Below are positions 34,017-44,551 of a DNA stretch of 64,000 nt, piece by piece. Position numbers and translations under genes: made by a program. Below the pieces are notes generated by a model. The model was not told the origin of the DNA. It was given only the letters and a program-made list of their open reading frames with translations, and made no database searches. Source of the stretch: Salvia splendens (Eukaryota; Streptophyta; Magnoliopsida; Lamiales; Lamiaceae); assembly GCF_004379255.2 (NCBI RefSeq), contig NC_056037.1, forward strand, positions 34,445,012 to 34,509,011. The letters are read 5' to 3'. Position 1 is the first letter of the stretch. Each line of letters opens with the position of its first letter.

Positions 34017-36513
34017 TTAAATGGAAGCACGATCATCATCACTCTGCACTCTCGTTGGCTCAGACTTGATGTTGGGTAGAAAGATAGTCTCTGAAGATGA
34101 TAAGCAAGACGGAGGGTGTATCAGACCCGAGCTTGTCCCGTATGCCTTCCAGTAGAACGACTTTGCAGGCCCAGACAACGACACGAGTTCAATATCTTCC
34201 AAGTACAGTTTCTTGCATGGATGACTGTACCTGCATGACAGTGTGATAGCCTCCTCTGTCGCTGATGTCCCTTTGATGTTCCGGAAGGAGATGCTGTCGA
34301 TGCTCACTGCTGAAGTCTATATTTTGCAAGATCACACGATAATGAAGCAGAACTAATTAATCTTGAACAGTGCATATGTATGCTTGCAGATAACTCTTTG
34401 CGTTTGAGTGAAACTAGGATATTTTAAATGATACCTGGTTTGCACAAGGCGATGGAGAGTCGCAGTAATATTGATCTATGATAATGGGATTAGAGACATT
34501 ACGCATTTTTATGTTCTGAAAGATGATCTTCCGTGCATAACCACTGCCTCCCTATGAATTTCGTAATATGGAGAGAAGACACACACGGTTAGCAAAATAA
34601 CAAATCTTTAAAGTATATCAAGATTTTAATGAGCTGTTGATGGATTACCTGCCATGTTTTGATCCTCACCCTGTTCTCAGTATCAAACATAGTCACACCA
34701 TCGACAACAATAACGTGCACTGTAGCTGATGACTTCGATTTTCCCAAACTTCCTATGCTGCATGATGAGCAACATTAGCAATGTAGCAATTGTTACAACT
34801 TTTTTCAATCTTATGATCAATACCTTATACCATGACCAGGTCCACAGATGACATTATTTATACTAATTCTTGTAGAATTGCTGACTATGGATACACAGTC
34901 GTCTTCTATAAACAATTTTGAGAAGTTTGAGAAAATTATTGGAGAATTTAGCACCAGCGAGATTCAGAGATCATGAGCAACTAACCTGCAGCAATAGTGG
35001 AATCCTTGAGTTTGACATGTGTTGATTCACTTATGTGAACCCCATCAGTATTGGGGCTATCCGATGGTGCTATAACTCTGATACGGGAAGCTGCAACGTG
35101 CCTGCAGTTAGTAAACACCAAGTGATTCTTTTGACTGTTAACCATCAGTAATGTCCCTGATTATCAAGTTGTTGCAATTGTGGAAAGTGATAGTCCGCAT
35201 TAGCATTCATTGACATCAATCAGAAAGGCCACTAAACAAGTCGGAAACACATCTTCTAGATCGATAAATTGAAATGCTTAGTGAAATGCAGGAAGTACTA
35301 ACCCTTGGTGCATTGGTGCAAGGCTGCCAAAGAAAATTCACAAATAATTAATATAAACATTTCTTCGTCAAGTAAAGAAAAGGAACGCAGTGTGACTAAG
35401 CAGTTATATATTGAATGAAAAAGGCATACATACATGCGATTTGTTTCTCTTGCACGATTGATCCCACCATTTTTCACCCATACCATTGATCACTCCACCT
35501 CCCTCTACTGTGAGGTCGTTTACATCATGGAAGTAGAGCCATTTAAGAGCATCAAAAGCATCCCAGACCGCAGGTTCTCGTGGTGCAGCGATAGTACCAG
35601 AAATCTATAGCCATTGCCATGCATTCAGTAGGTGACTATGAGGGCTCATCTAACTAACTAGTACTAAAAGCCTATAAACTGCACATGTTGAGATGGGAGT
35701 GTATGTAAGATCTTACACTCAAGGTCACATGTGATTTGCAAGGCCAACCTAAGTTGGTAGGATTTACTAGATAAGAATTCCCAGAAGGAATAACAATTTT
35801 CGCAGGCGACGAAGACATGGAACAGGCAACCTTCCAAACATCTTGCAGAATCTGATGCCACCAAAAGACAATAGGCTAAAGTTGCCACTAAAAAATGGAA
35901 GCTTGCAGCAATCGTAAGATAACTAGATAAGTATACCGCAATAGGATTGTATTTGGCATATGAAATCAGTAAGAGAAACAAAGATGTTAGACTCAAATCT
36001 TCCCAGTCATGATTGTCAAAACTAATACAAGCTATTTACAAAAAACTACGAGAATTTGAAAACTAACTTAGTACATTTTTTTTCTGGAAAACAGCAAAAT
36101 TCCAAGGATTCCCCAAATGTGACTATTGTTAGCATGTCAAAGCAGCAGCAATCGCACAGTTGTTAAAGCACCGACAAACATAGACGTCTCAAATAAAGAA
36201 CGAATGAAATGCTAAATGCACTGAAAATGTGATGTCTGTTTGAAACAGAAGGAAAGTAGACAATTTTGACCTTGCTGTCGTCAGTGATTCCATCCCCTTT
36301 AGCACCAAATTTATCAATGTCTAGAACCACAGTTTTTTGCTTGTTGCTGTTTCTTGAGAGCCCAGATGAAGGGAGCTGAATTATGGATTGGAAACAATTG
36401 GATTTTGCAGTATTTGAGAGAAAATAAAGGATGATGCTTAGTAAGTGAAGAAAAGAATATTTGATGGTGATCGGAGAAGAAGCAGATTTCATCTCAGCTA
36501 ATTCACTTTGCAT
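34017..36513 (-). pseudogene. Polygalacturonase (GH28), decayed; At1g80170-like
   Basis: Nine minus-strand exons: 36513-36271, 35851-35717, 35604-35434, a 21-nt exon encoding PCTNAPR near 35304-35324, 35194-34986, 34905-34824, 34757-34649, 34551-34435, 34316-34017; about 461 residues if intact. GH28 motifs SPNTDG, EDDC (in place of GDDC), GHG and RIK are present, with a hydrophobic N-terminus (LHLLSIILYFL). Two lesions appear in exon 5. It has no AG acceptor (GCGG where GCAG is expected). It is also 209 nt against 208 in the gene at 8266, with a frame break near 35160 (between IIRDIT and MVNSQKNH). A MULE begins 56 bp upstream of the ATG and has cut off the promoter. It is a different subfamily from the tandem pair at 8-16 kb. 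Confidence 0.8.
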
Positions 36514-36569
36514 TTTTGTAAACGGATAGGGAGTAACATTTATGTAGCTTTATAAGGAGTACTTTTTCT

Positions 36570-36878
36570 GAGAAAATCGCGTATATAGGCCACTTGGCCT
36601 TTAAAATAACGCAAATGTACCCATTTTGTTATCAATTCCATTTATGGGAAAAACGCCGATGAAGTTGGCGTGTTTATAAGTAAAAACGCCAGTGAGATTG
36701 GCGTGTCTATACTGTAAAACACCAACATAGTTGGCGTTTTACAATGGCACCGTATCTTGCTCGTATTTTTAACCAAAATACTTAAATTTGAACACGCCAA
36801 TCTTGATGGCGTCTTTACTAAATAAAACGCCAAGGTCATTGGCGTGTTTAACGTTAAAAACGCCAACCTGATCGGCGT
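36570..36878 (+). repeat. Left terminal inverted repeat of the 7.7-kb MULE
   Basis: Begins GAGAAAATCGCGTATATAGG. Carries six short palindromes (near 36652, 36684, 36717, 36794, 36827, 36859), most with arms ACGCC/GGCGT. ORFs through it are translation artefacts of the repeat. Confidence 0.93.
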
Positions 36879-37383
36879 TTTTCGATTGAACCATATATCT
36901 CAGATCTCCCCCAAAATCGCAGACCCTAATCACATTTCCTCCCTCCCCAAAACGCGAAAAACCTTCCCAAAGCTGAAAAACGTGAAAACGCTTGCCTTGG
37001 TCGGGTTAACCCGGTGGTGGATTGAAGCGTGTAGATTTCTATTTTGGCTCATTTCTTCCAAATATTAGTACTCGCAATCGGTTAGTATAACTAATTTTTA
37101 ACTCATTCTTCCAAACATTAGTCTATCAATATCAATATTTGATGGATTATTATGATAGTATATATTGTAGTGTAATTTATATAATTATTTGATGGATTGT
37201 TATAGTATTATAAATTGTATTGTAATTAATAGAAATATTTTGACCAATTGTTATGGTATTATATGTTGTAGTATATCTAATTTTTTACCCATATTTGATA
37301 GGTTGTTATGATAGTATATATTGTAGTGTACTGTAAAGAAATATTTTTGACCAATATTTGTGTTTGACATTAATGCAGATAGT

Positions 37384-39876
37384 ATGACGTGGTGTGTCCA
37401 TTTATATTGGGGTGGAAATATAATTCCCGAAACAGTTATTTCATATGATCCTCCTTTTGCAAAAGGATTGATTATGTTGGATGAAAGTATTTCCTACGAT
37501 AAGCTTGTGGAAACAATTTGTGAAAAAATGGGGATAAACAGATTTAAAAACAAACTTCAAATAGTATGGAAACGTCATATATTCTATGGATCTTCAATCA
37601 CGTATATAGGTATTTTACTAGAAGAAGTATACATGCCACTAATGTTTAGTGAGAGTATGACTACAGGAGGTCAAATTGAATTGTATGTTGAGTATTCGTC
37701 AATTACTCAACAACATAGTCATCATCTCATGAGTAATGATGTTGGTACGTCTACGAGAGGCCGAGAACCATATTTCGCTGCAACACAAGATTTTGATGTT
37801 GGTACGTCTACGAGAGGCCAAGAACCATGCTTCGATACAACACAAGATTTTGATATTGGAGGCGTGCATTTAGGGGACAGTGACAACCCAGCTGTGGTTG
37901 AGGACATAATTGGTCTTGATAAAGCCGACTTTCTTGATCCACAATCACCTTATGATTCTGAAGATGTCGATCCGGATAGTACAGATTCAGATGGTGCTTC
38001 GTCGGATGAGGACCAATTTGTTGCTCCAAGAACATCCATTCCGGTTGGAGAAACAGTGGTTGGCGAAACATCAATTGGAGGAAGAGCAGTACGAGAAAGA
38101 GTAGTTCCACAGTTCCCACAGCCTGGTATGAACTATTTTCGCACCTTACCAGGTCCATATGATAGTTTTGATCCAAAAAACTTTGAGTCTGATGATCTCA
38201 ATGTGCATTATTGGAGTGAAAAAGATCCGAGCAATGTCGGTTTGCATACTAAATTTAAAACCAAATTGGAATTGAAGTCAGCTGTGACTTTTTGGCATTT
38301 GGAAAAAATCCGACAATATACAGTTGTTGAAAGTAAAGGAAAGAGATGGCATGCAGTTTGTAAGTGGCCACAAGGAAATCCGAAAGATAAGTCCCTACCG
38401 CCATGTTTGTGGGAGTGCCGAGCAACATTGAGGAAGCATGATGAACACTGGCAAATTAGAGTGTTTAGCACTGCTCATACTTGCATGGGGGATCGTAATT
38501 ATAATGGGCACGCTAATCTTTCGTCGGGTATGATAGCGTTGAGTGTTCGACATCAGATAGAAAACGATCCTTGCTACAAGGTAAAAGCAATTGTGGCGGA
38601 TATTGAAAATAGATTTCATGTGAAAGTTAGTTACAAGAAAGCATGGTATGCTCGGAGGACAGCTATTGAGCTTGTGTATGGTTCGTGGGCGTGGAATTTC
38701 AAAGTTTTACCAGGTTATTTGAATGAGTTGCAAAGACAAAATCCTGGCACAATTGTCGAATGGTTACATGATGAAAGATTAAGCAACGGTATGAACAAGG
38801 TTTTCAAGTACGTGTTTTGGGCTTTTGGTCCAGTTGTGGAGGCTTTTCAACTATGCAAACCAGTTTTAACCGTTGATGGAACTCATCTACGTGGACGATA
38901 TCGAGGTAAAATTCTTATTGCCGTTGGATTTGATGCTAATAAGAAATGTTTGCCTATTGCATATGCCATTGTTGATGAGGAAACCATACAAAGTTGGAAT
39001 TGGTTTATGGAACGTATTAGAATTCACGTAGCCAAGCATGAAATATGTGTAATATCTGATAGGCATGTGGGAATCATAGATGCAATGAATTCTCCCATAT
39101 GGAAAGAAGAACCCAATGTGGGGCATCACAGATTTTGCTTGGTACATGTTAGAAAAAATGTTTTGCAGAATCACAAAGGCATCATGGTAAAAAAACTTGT
39201 TTGGAAAATTGGTATTGCTACAAAGAAACGCAAGTTTAAGATCAGACGTCGTTTACTTCGAACCATCAACAACGAGGCTGTGCAGTACCTTGATGCCGTG
39301 GAGTTAGAAAAATGGAGTTTGGCGTATGACAAACACAAAAGATGGGGTGAGATGACCACTAATATGGTTGAATCTTACAACAATGTGTTGAGAGGCGCAA
39401 GACAACTCCCAATTAAAGCTTGCATTGATCTGATATTTTGGAGGACAATAGAATGGTTTAATGAGCGGTTAATTGCATCAACACAGTGTGCCACACCACT
39501 TACCCCGTGGGCCCATGAAAAGGTGTGCAAAAATGATGTAAAAGGTCAATTACATAATGTGAGAGTCCCAAACACAATTGCAGGGCTTTACGTGGTTCGA
39601 ACAAAGCGTCGAATTGGTGGAAAGGGCGGTAATAAGTGGAAGGTAAAGTACTTGGAGTCGAACTGCAAATGTCAAAAGTGGCAGATGTGGAGGCTTCCAT
39701 GTTCACATGCAGCGGCAGTTGCGCGGTTTAGAAACGAGCCCATGCTGTCGCTTGTTGATAACGTATACCGCACAAGTGTTTGGGTACACCAGTATTCTAC
39801 GGTGTTCAATCCAATCAGACACCAAGATTATTGGGCTGTGCCTGATGGACTTTGCAATGTTCACGAGCCCAGTTAA
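37384..39876 (+). CDS. MURA-type MULE transposase
   Basis: Intact 830-codon frame from ATG 37384, which follows an acceptor-like TAATGCAG, so a 5' UTR intron is possible. Order: N-terminal MuDR domain (MTWCVHLYWGGNIIPETVIS), acidic linker with a tandem GTSTRGREP/GTSTRGQEP repeat, DNA-binding region containing FWHLEKIRQYTVVESKGKRW, the MULE catalytic domain (TVDGTHLRGRYRGKILIA, VISDRHVGIIDA, HHRFCLVHVRKN), and a SWIM zinc finger (CKCQKWQMWRLPCSHA). It ends at a TAA directly before a zinc-knuckle tail that continues in another frame. Apart from that, the transposase looks functional. It acts on the MULE's own terminal repeats in the nucleus. Confidence 0.93.
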   Translation: MTWCVHLYWGGNIIPETVISYDPPFAKGLIMLDESISYDKLVETICEKMGINRFKNKLQIVWKRHIFYGSSITYIGILLEEVYMPLMFSESMTTGGQIELYVEYSSITQQHSHHLMSNDVGTSTRGREPYFAATQDFDVGTSTRGQEPCFDTTQDFDIGGVHLGDSDNPAVVEDIIGLDKADFLDPQSPYDSEDVDPDSTDSDGASSDEDQFVAPRTSIPVGETVVGETSIGGRAVRERVVPQFPQPGMNYFRTLPGPYDSFDPKNFESDDLNVHYWSEKDPSNVGLHTKFKTKLELKSAVTFWHLEKIRQYTVVESKGKRWHAVCKWPQGNPKDKSLPPCLWECRATLRKHDEHWQIRVFSTAHTCMGDRNYNGHANLSSGMIALSVRHQIENDPCYKVKAIVADIENRFHVKVSYKKAWYARRTAIELVYGSWAWNFKVLPGYLNELQRQNPGTIVEWLHDERLSNGMNKVFKYVFWAFGPVVEAFQLCKPVLTVDGTHLRGRYRGKILIAVGFDANKKCLPIAYAIVDEETIQSWNWFMERIRIHVAKHEICVISDRHVGIIDAMNSPIWKEEPNVGHHRFCLVHVRKNVLQNHKGIMVKKLVWKIGIATKKRKFKIRRRLLRTINNEAVQYLDAVELEKWSLAYDKHKRWGEMTTNMVESYNNVLRGARQLPIKACIDLIFWRTIEWFNERLIASTQCATPLTPWAHEKVCKNDVKGQLHNVRVPNTIAGLYVVRTKRRIGGKGGNKWKVKYLESNCKCQKWQMWRLPCSHAAAVARFRNEPMLSLVDNVYRTSVWVHQYSTVFNPIRHQDYWAVPDGLCNVHEPS

Positions 39877-40391
39877 TGCCTAAAAGTCGAGGTCGATATC
39901 GTACTACTAGGATTCCTAATCAGATGGATGTCCGTGAAGCTGACCAGCCACGCGCCCGACGCCGATGTAAACATTGCCGTCAACCAGGGCACGACAGACG
40001 CAACTGCCCGAATGCTTCTTCAAGGATGGATACTCAGTTGGTAGATGATGCCGCTGACGATTTTATGCCTCCACCTCCATCAAGATCTGCAGTTCGAGGT
40101 CGTCATTCTATCAGCCACACTGATGATGCCGATCATGATGTTATGCCTCCACCTCCACCAAGATCTGTAGTTCAAGGTCGGCATTCTGTCAGCCACACTG
40201 GTGGTACAGGCGAAGACATCGGTCTCAGTGATATCCCACATTCTCCACCTAGGTCTTCTGTGCGAGACGATTATTTCGGGGTGGATTTAGAGAATGTCGT
40301 TGTGCAAGATACTCCTCCGTCTAGACTCTCCACCGCCAGAATCGGGAAGGGTATCCGTAGCTTCTTTACCCAAAGAAGGCGAGACAATTGA
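39877..40391 (+). pseudogene. Zinc-knuckle and tail of the transposase, out of frame
   Basis: Right after the transposase stop another frame reads MPKSRGRYRTTRIPNQMD, then a CCHC zinc knuckle (CKHCRQPGHDRRNC) and a Ser/Pro-rich tail: SSRMDTQLVDD, a doubled PPPPxRSxVxGRHSxSHT unit, SPPRSS, DLENVVV, DTPPSR, IGKGIRS. In related elements the knuckle follows the SWIM domain in the same protein, so a one-base shift near 39868-39880, or an unrecognised splice, separates them here. The tail is homologous to the C-terminus of the PMD protein encoded on the other strand at 41149-41424. Confidence 0.75.
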
Positions 40392-40552
40392 ATGTGTAAC
40401 AACTATTTAGCTGAATTGAACATTGTTCTGTTTGTTCTGTTTTACTTATATTTTGGCGGCGTCGTAGTTATTTATTGAATAGAACATTGTTCTGTTTTAC
40501 TAATATTTTGGCGAGTCATAGAATATGCAAAACGTAAAATTTAGTTTATAAA

Positions 40553-40951
40553 AAACGCCACTCAAGATGGCGTTTTTCCTAAATACGCCATCTAAGTTGG
40601 CGGGTTTGTGTTAAAAAACGCCATCTAAGTTGGCGTTTTTATATAGAAACGCCTATTTAGTTGGCGGGTTTTAAAGACGCCAACGCCGATTGGCGTGTTT
40701 GTTCAGAACCTCAACCTCGGTGTGGCAGAAAAATTGCAAAAAAAATTTCGGACTTAGACACGCCATCTTGAGTGGCGTGTTTAAAAAAACGCCACTGAAT
40801 ATGGCGTTTTATAGAAAAAACGCCATCGACGTTGGCGTGTTTTAAAAAACGCCAAGTAAGCTTGGCGTGTTTGTTCAGAAACTCAGCCTTGGCGTGGCAA
40901 AAGATTGGAAAAATGTTTCAAGTTAAAAACGCCATCGTGAGTGGCGTGTTT
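40553..40951. repeat. Array of about ten short palindromes between the two MULE genes
   Basis: Ten units of about 19-25 bp with arms of the form ACGCCA and TGGCGT around a 6-7 base loop, for example AACGCCACTCAAGATGGCGT. Spacers are A/T-rich. Two units are followed by the same 'gtttgttcagaa' block, so part of the array arose by duplication. The same palindromes occur in both terminal repeats. The array fills the gap where the convergent genes' transcripts should end. Confidence 0.9.
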
Positions 40952-41148
40952 CAAAAAAATGTACCAATCCAGCTTATAAGAGTTCAAATTATCAACATGC
41001 ACACGTATAAAAAGCGGATTTATCAAATTACTAATATACATACGCCAAATGAATGAAAAAACACCAATATCAATACAATATATCAAATTACTTATATAAA
41101 GCGTTCAAATCAATGTAAAAACACCAATATAAAAAGTTCGGGCAACGT

Positions 41149-43258
41149 TCACTCGTCTCGCCTTTTACGCATAAACAGACTACGGATTCCCTTCCCGATG
41201 CTGGTCTTAGGGATTCTAGACGGAGGAGTATCTTCAACGACGACATTCTCTAAATCAATGTCGTCTCTCGCAGAAGACCGAGGTGGAGATTGTTGATCGC
41301 TGAGACCGAAATCTTCTCCTGTACCACCCGTGTGGCTGACTGAGTGACGACCCCGCACGGCAGATCTTGGTGGAGGTGGAGCCACAAAATCGTCATCAGA
41401 ATCATCAACCAACTGAGTATCCATCCTTGATGATGACGACTCTCCACCAACTTTCTTCTTTCCACGCCGCTTCGCTTTTTGCCGCACGGGCATGTCAAGG
41501 TCCAGCTCAGAGCGCTGTGAAGGACGGTGGTCCATCGTCTCAGCTTCCCCACATATCTGGAGGCCATCTTCAACCATTCTCGAAATGGTGAATAAATCCG
41601 GCCGTCCTGACATGTCTTGCTCCCTAAGAAAGTGGCGTATTTTGTGAAGGGTCTCCACCTACAATTTTCAGTGTTAATTACATTTCATCTTATGAATATA
41701 AACAAAGAAAAGTTGTTGAAATCTACCGCGTAGTGATGAGAGGCCGCCGTTTCATGGAAGCCCTCATGAGAATGCACCCCAGGTTTTGTTAGGTACACCA
41801 CGGTTATCCGGCGAAACCAATCCATGTACTCATCAGTAGCAACAGGCACCAATGAGTACTCCAAATCAACATACACCGTGTCGTGCCTATTATGCCAATC
41901 TTGTATATGATTGGCGTGCCACTGAACCCAGTTCCGACCTGCTTTGCCACGTTGATCCTGTTTCGTAAAATCAGATCCGTGGAACCGGTCGACAATCGGG
42001 ATATAAGGTTGGACAATCCCAAATTGTCGCAACACCCGCTGTGGCATGTGTGGCTCAACCATATTCCAGCAGATTAGTGTTGTCATCGACGTCCATATAG
42101 GACGACCGGCAACACAAACATCCGACATATTTCGCGATTCATACGGCCTCCAAATAAACTAAATATGAAACTTATTTAGTCAAAACAAGTTCAATCAAAA
42201 CAACACACTAGCAACAATTTAGTTTACGTAAATTACCTGATTGGCATGCATTGTTGAGAACTGATCTCTGAAAGTTTCAATGCAATGCCCCGGTGCTTTT
42301 ACATAAGAGGCCCGACCAGTCCATCTACAAAAATTAAATTATGAGCGAACAACACAAAAATCAATAAAAATTATGCTTAAAAGAGTAATTAGTGGACAAC
42401 TTACGCGACTGCACATGGTAAGTAGTCTACGGGCGCGGGGTTCAGCATCTGCGGTCTAATAATTGGGATTCTTTCCCAAGCCCACAGCTGTAACAATGTA
42501 AGAGCTCCCCCGACATCGGTCCTCTTACCAAGTGCAGCTTCACATAGATTGTGGTACAAGCAGGCAAGAGTCGCACCTCCCCAGCTATAGCTAGCACATT
42601 GTTCTATATCCATGAAAAACTGAAGGTAGAAGAAGGGAATTTTATTACCGGTAGCGTTCGGGATCAGTAGACCACCCAGTAACAGCAGACAATACACACG
42701 AGCACGTTGATTGTACATGTATTGCTCGTGGTCATCACTCAACTCAATCCGCAGTTGATTTGATAAGCTTGTCTGCTTCCAGTTCAATTCTTTTAGATCA
42801 ACTGCATCTGGAATAAAGCCAAGAAAATCCAAACAAACATCCTTCCAATAGTTGACATCCTTAGTGGGGATGTAACCCGTCAGAGGCTCACCGTCAGTTT
42901 TAAGGCCCCATAAGACCTCCACGTCCTCTAAGCTCACAGTCGCTTCACCGACTGGAAAGTGAAACGTGTGAGTCTCTGGCCTCCAACGTTCAATCAAAGC
43001 GGTGATAAGATGGTGGTCAATGTCTTTCGGTTGACCACACCTCAACATCCCGCCGAACCCCATCTCATCTATAACCGCCAAAACACGAGGATTTATGGGA
43101 ACATCCCATATGATTCCTTCGTATCTTCTACACCGTACGTCTTCCGATGGCACTCCTGCCCATATGTTATTAGAGACGTGTTGTCTCTGCAGATATAATA
43201 CGGAGGGGTCCTCAGGACCACATAAGAGCCGACGACGAGAAGTTGAAGAAGATGCCAT
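41149..43258 (-). CDS. Plant mobile domain (PMD/MAIL-type) protein carried by the MULE
   Basis: Four minus-strand exons join in frame: 43258-42405, 42324-42237, 42158-41727, 41658-41149, giving 627 residues with all GT-AG sites intact. The first three exons form a PMD: PSVLYLQRQHVSNNIW, MGFGGMLRCGQPKDIDHHLI, LIERWRPETHTFHFPVGEAT, SLEDVEVLWGLKTDGEP, ASYSWGGATLACLYHNLCEA, YESRNMSDVCVAGRPIW. Host relatives MAIN and MAIL1 help silence transposons and maintain meristems; the role of transposon-borne PMDs is not known. Exon 4 encodes a basic linker (RQKAKRRGKKK) and a tail (SSSRMDTQLVDD ... RHSVSHTGGTGED ... IGKGIRSLF) homologous to the tail beside the transposase. The reading frame looks functional. 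Confidence 0.92.
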
Positions 43259-43990
43259 AAATCACCTACACAAACAACAAACAAACCTAAACAAATTCAA
43301 TAATTACAAACAATTTAATACAATATCACAAAATGGAACACCTATATCAAACAATTCACAATACACAACTTCAACATCATAACACAATTCACCTACACAA
43401 AAGTAACAGTTCAAATAAACAATATACATCAATTTTCCACCAATTCAACTTACCCAATTTTAGTTTAACCAACCTAACAATTTCAATTTCAACCTAACAA
43501 TGTACACAAAATTAACATTTCAAACTAAAAAAGACATTAACCAAAACCCACATAAACCAAATCAATTTGCCCAATTTTTAAGCTATCAAACCCTACGATT
43601 TTGGTTTATAATCAAATTTATACACAAATTCACTTAACCCAAACAATCCAACATAATAATCAACACTAACGTCATACAAATAATCCATATGCACAATATT
43701 TCAACTCAAATCGCAACACATTACAAACCCTAGCTAAGTATCCAACAATTACTCTAATAATGTAAAAGATAAGCATACTAACCGAATAAATTGGACGAAT
43801 TTGGGAAAAACTAGCACCGATTGATGAATGGAGGGCGAAATCACAAAGACACGGACGAATTTGCGAAGGATTTGGCCGCTGCTAGAGAAAATCGCGAAGT
43901 GGGTCTGTGGTGTTAATTTTTCGCGACTGTCTGCTGCTAGTATATGCTTCTGAACAAAGACGCCAATGGTGTTGGCGTCTTTTAGTAAAG
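43259..43990. other. Leader region of the PMD gene inside the MULE
   Basis: A/C-rich on the plus strand (43280-43780), low coding potential; probably PMD promoter and 5' UTR. A seventh palindrome (near 43959-43980, arms GACGCCAA/TTGGCGTC) lies just inside the right terminal repeat. Confidence 0.55.
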
Positions 43991-44299
43991 ACGCCGATCA
44001 GGTTGGCGTTTTTAACGTTAAACACGCCAATGACCTTGGCGTTTTATTTAGTAAAGACGCCATCAAGATTGGCGTGTTCAAATTTAAGTATTTTGGTTAA
44101 AAATACGAGCAAGATACGGTGCCATTGTAAAACGCCAACTATGTTGGCGTTTTACAGTATAGACACGCCAATCTCACTGGCGTTTTTACTTATAAACACG
44201 CCAACTTCATCGGCGTTTTTCCCATAAATGAAATTGATAATAAAATGGGTACATTTGCGTTATTTTAAAGGCAAAGTGGCCTATATACGCGATTTTCTC
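43991..44299 (-). repeat. Right terminal inverted repeat of the 7.7-kb MULE
   Basis: Inverted copy of 36570-36878 with the same length and 4 mismatches. Six palindromes are conserved. It ends 252 bp before the TRAPPC2 start codon. Confidence 0.93.
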
Positions 44300-44551
44300 T
44301 ACTTTTTCTCGAAACCATTTGAAGACAATAATTTATGCGAAATTGAGTTTCTGCGTAATGACACAAACATCCTTCTCAATTGCAATATATCACACCTGAA
44401 GTTACATTCCATTTTCATTTTTCCCAATTCAAATTAGGGTTCGATCAATCCATTTGCTACTACAAGTTTTCAAATTTCTAGCAACGATCTCAAATTAAAG
44501 TGTTGATCGCGAATCACCGAGGATTACACAAAAGAGGAGGAGTGGGAATCG

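Larger units (their letters stand above)
36570..44299. mobile_element. Mutator-like element with transposase and plant-mobile-domain gene
   Basis: Perfect direct repeat TACTTTTTCT flanks the element (36560-36569 and 44300-44309), 10 bp or 9 bp plus a shared T. The 309-bp terminal inverted repeats (36570-36878 and 43991-44299) differ at 4 positions by hand count with no indels, so the insertion is recent. Inside are a MURA-type transposase (+), a PMD gene (-) and a central array of short palindromes. Total length is 7730 bp. Confidence 0.95.

Noticed and set aside
36642..36866. Minus-strand ORF of 74 codons, repeated at 43907-44227 on the plus strand
   Set aside because: Both are translations of the MULE terminal inverted repeat; the peptide repeats because the palindromes repeat.
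40553..40951. Regularly spaced repeats that could suggest a CRISPR array
   Set aside because: The units are palindromes of variable loop with A/T spacers inside a eukaryotic transposon, shared with its terminal repeats; no cas genes and no spacer structure.
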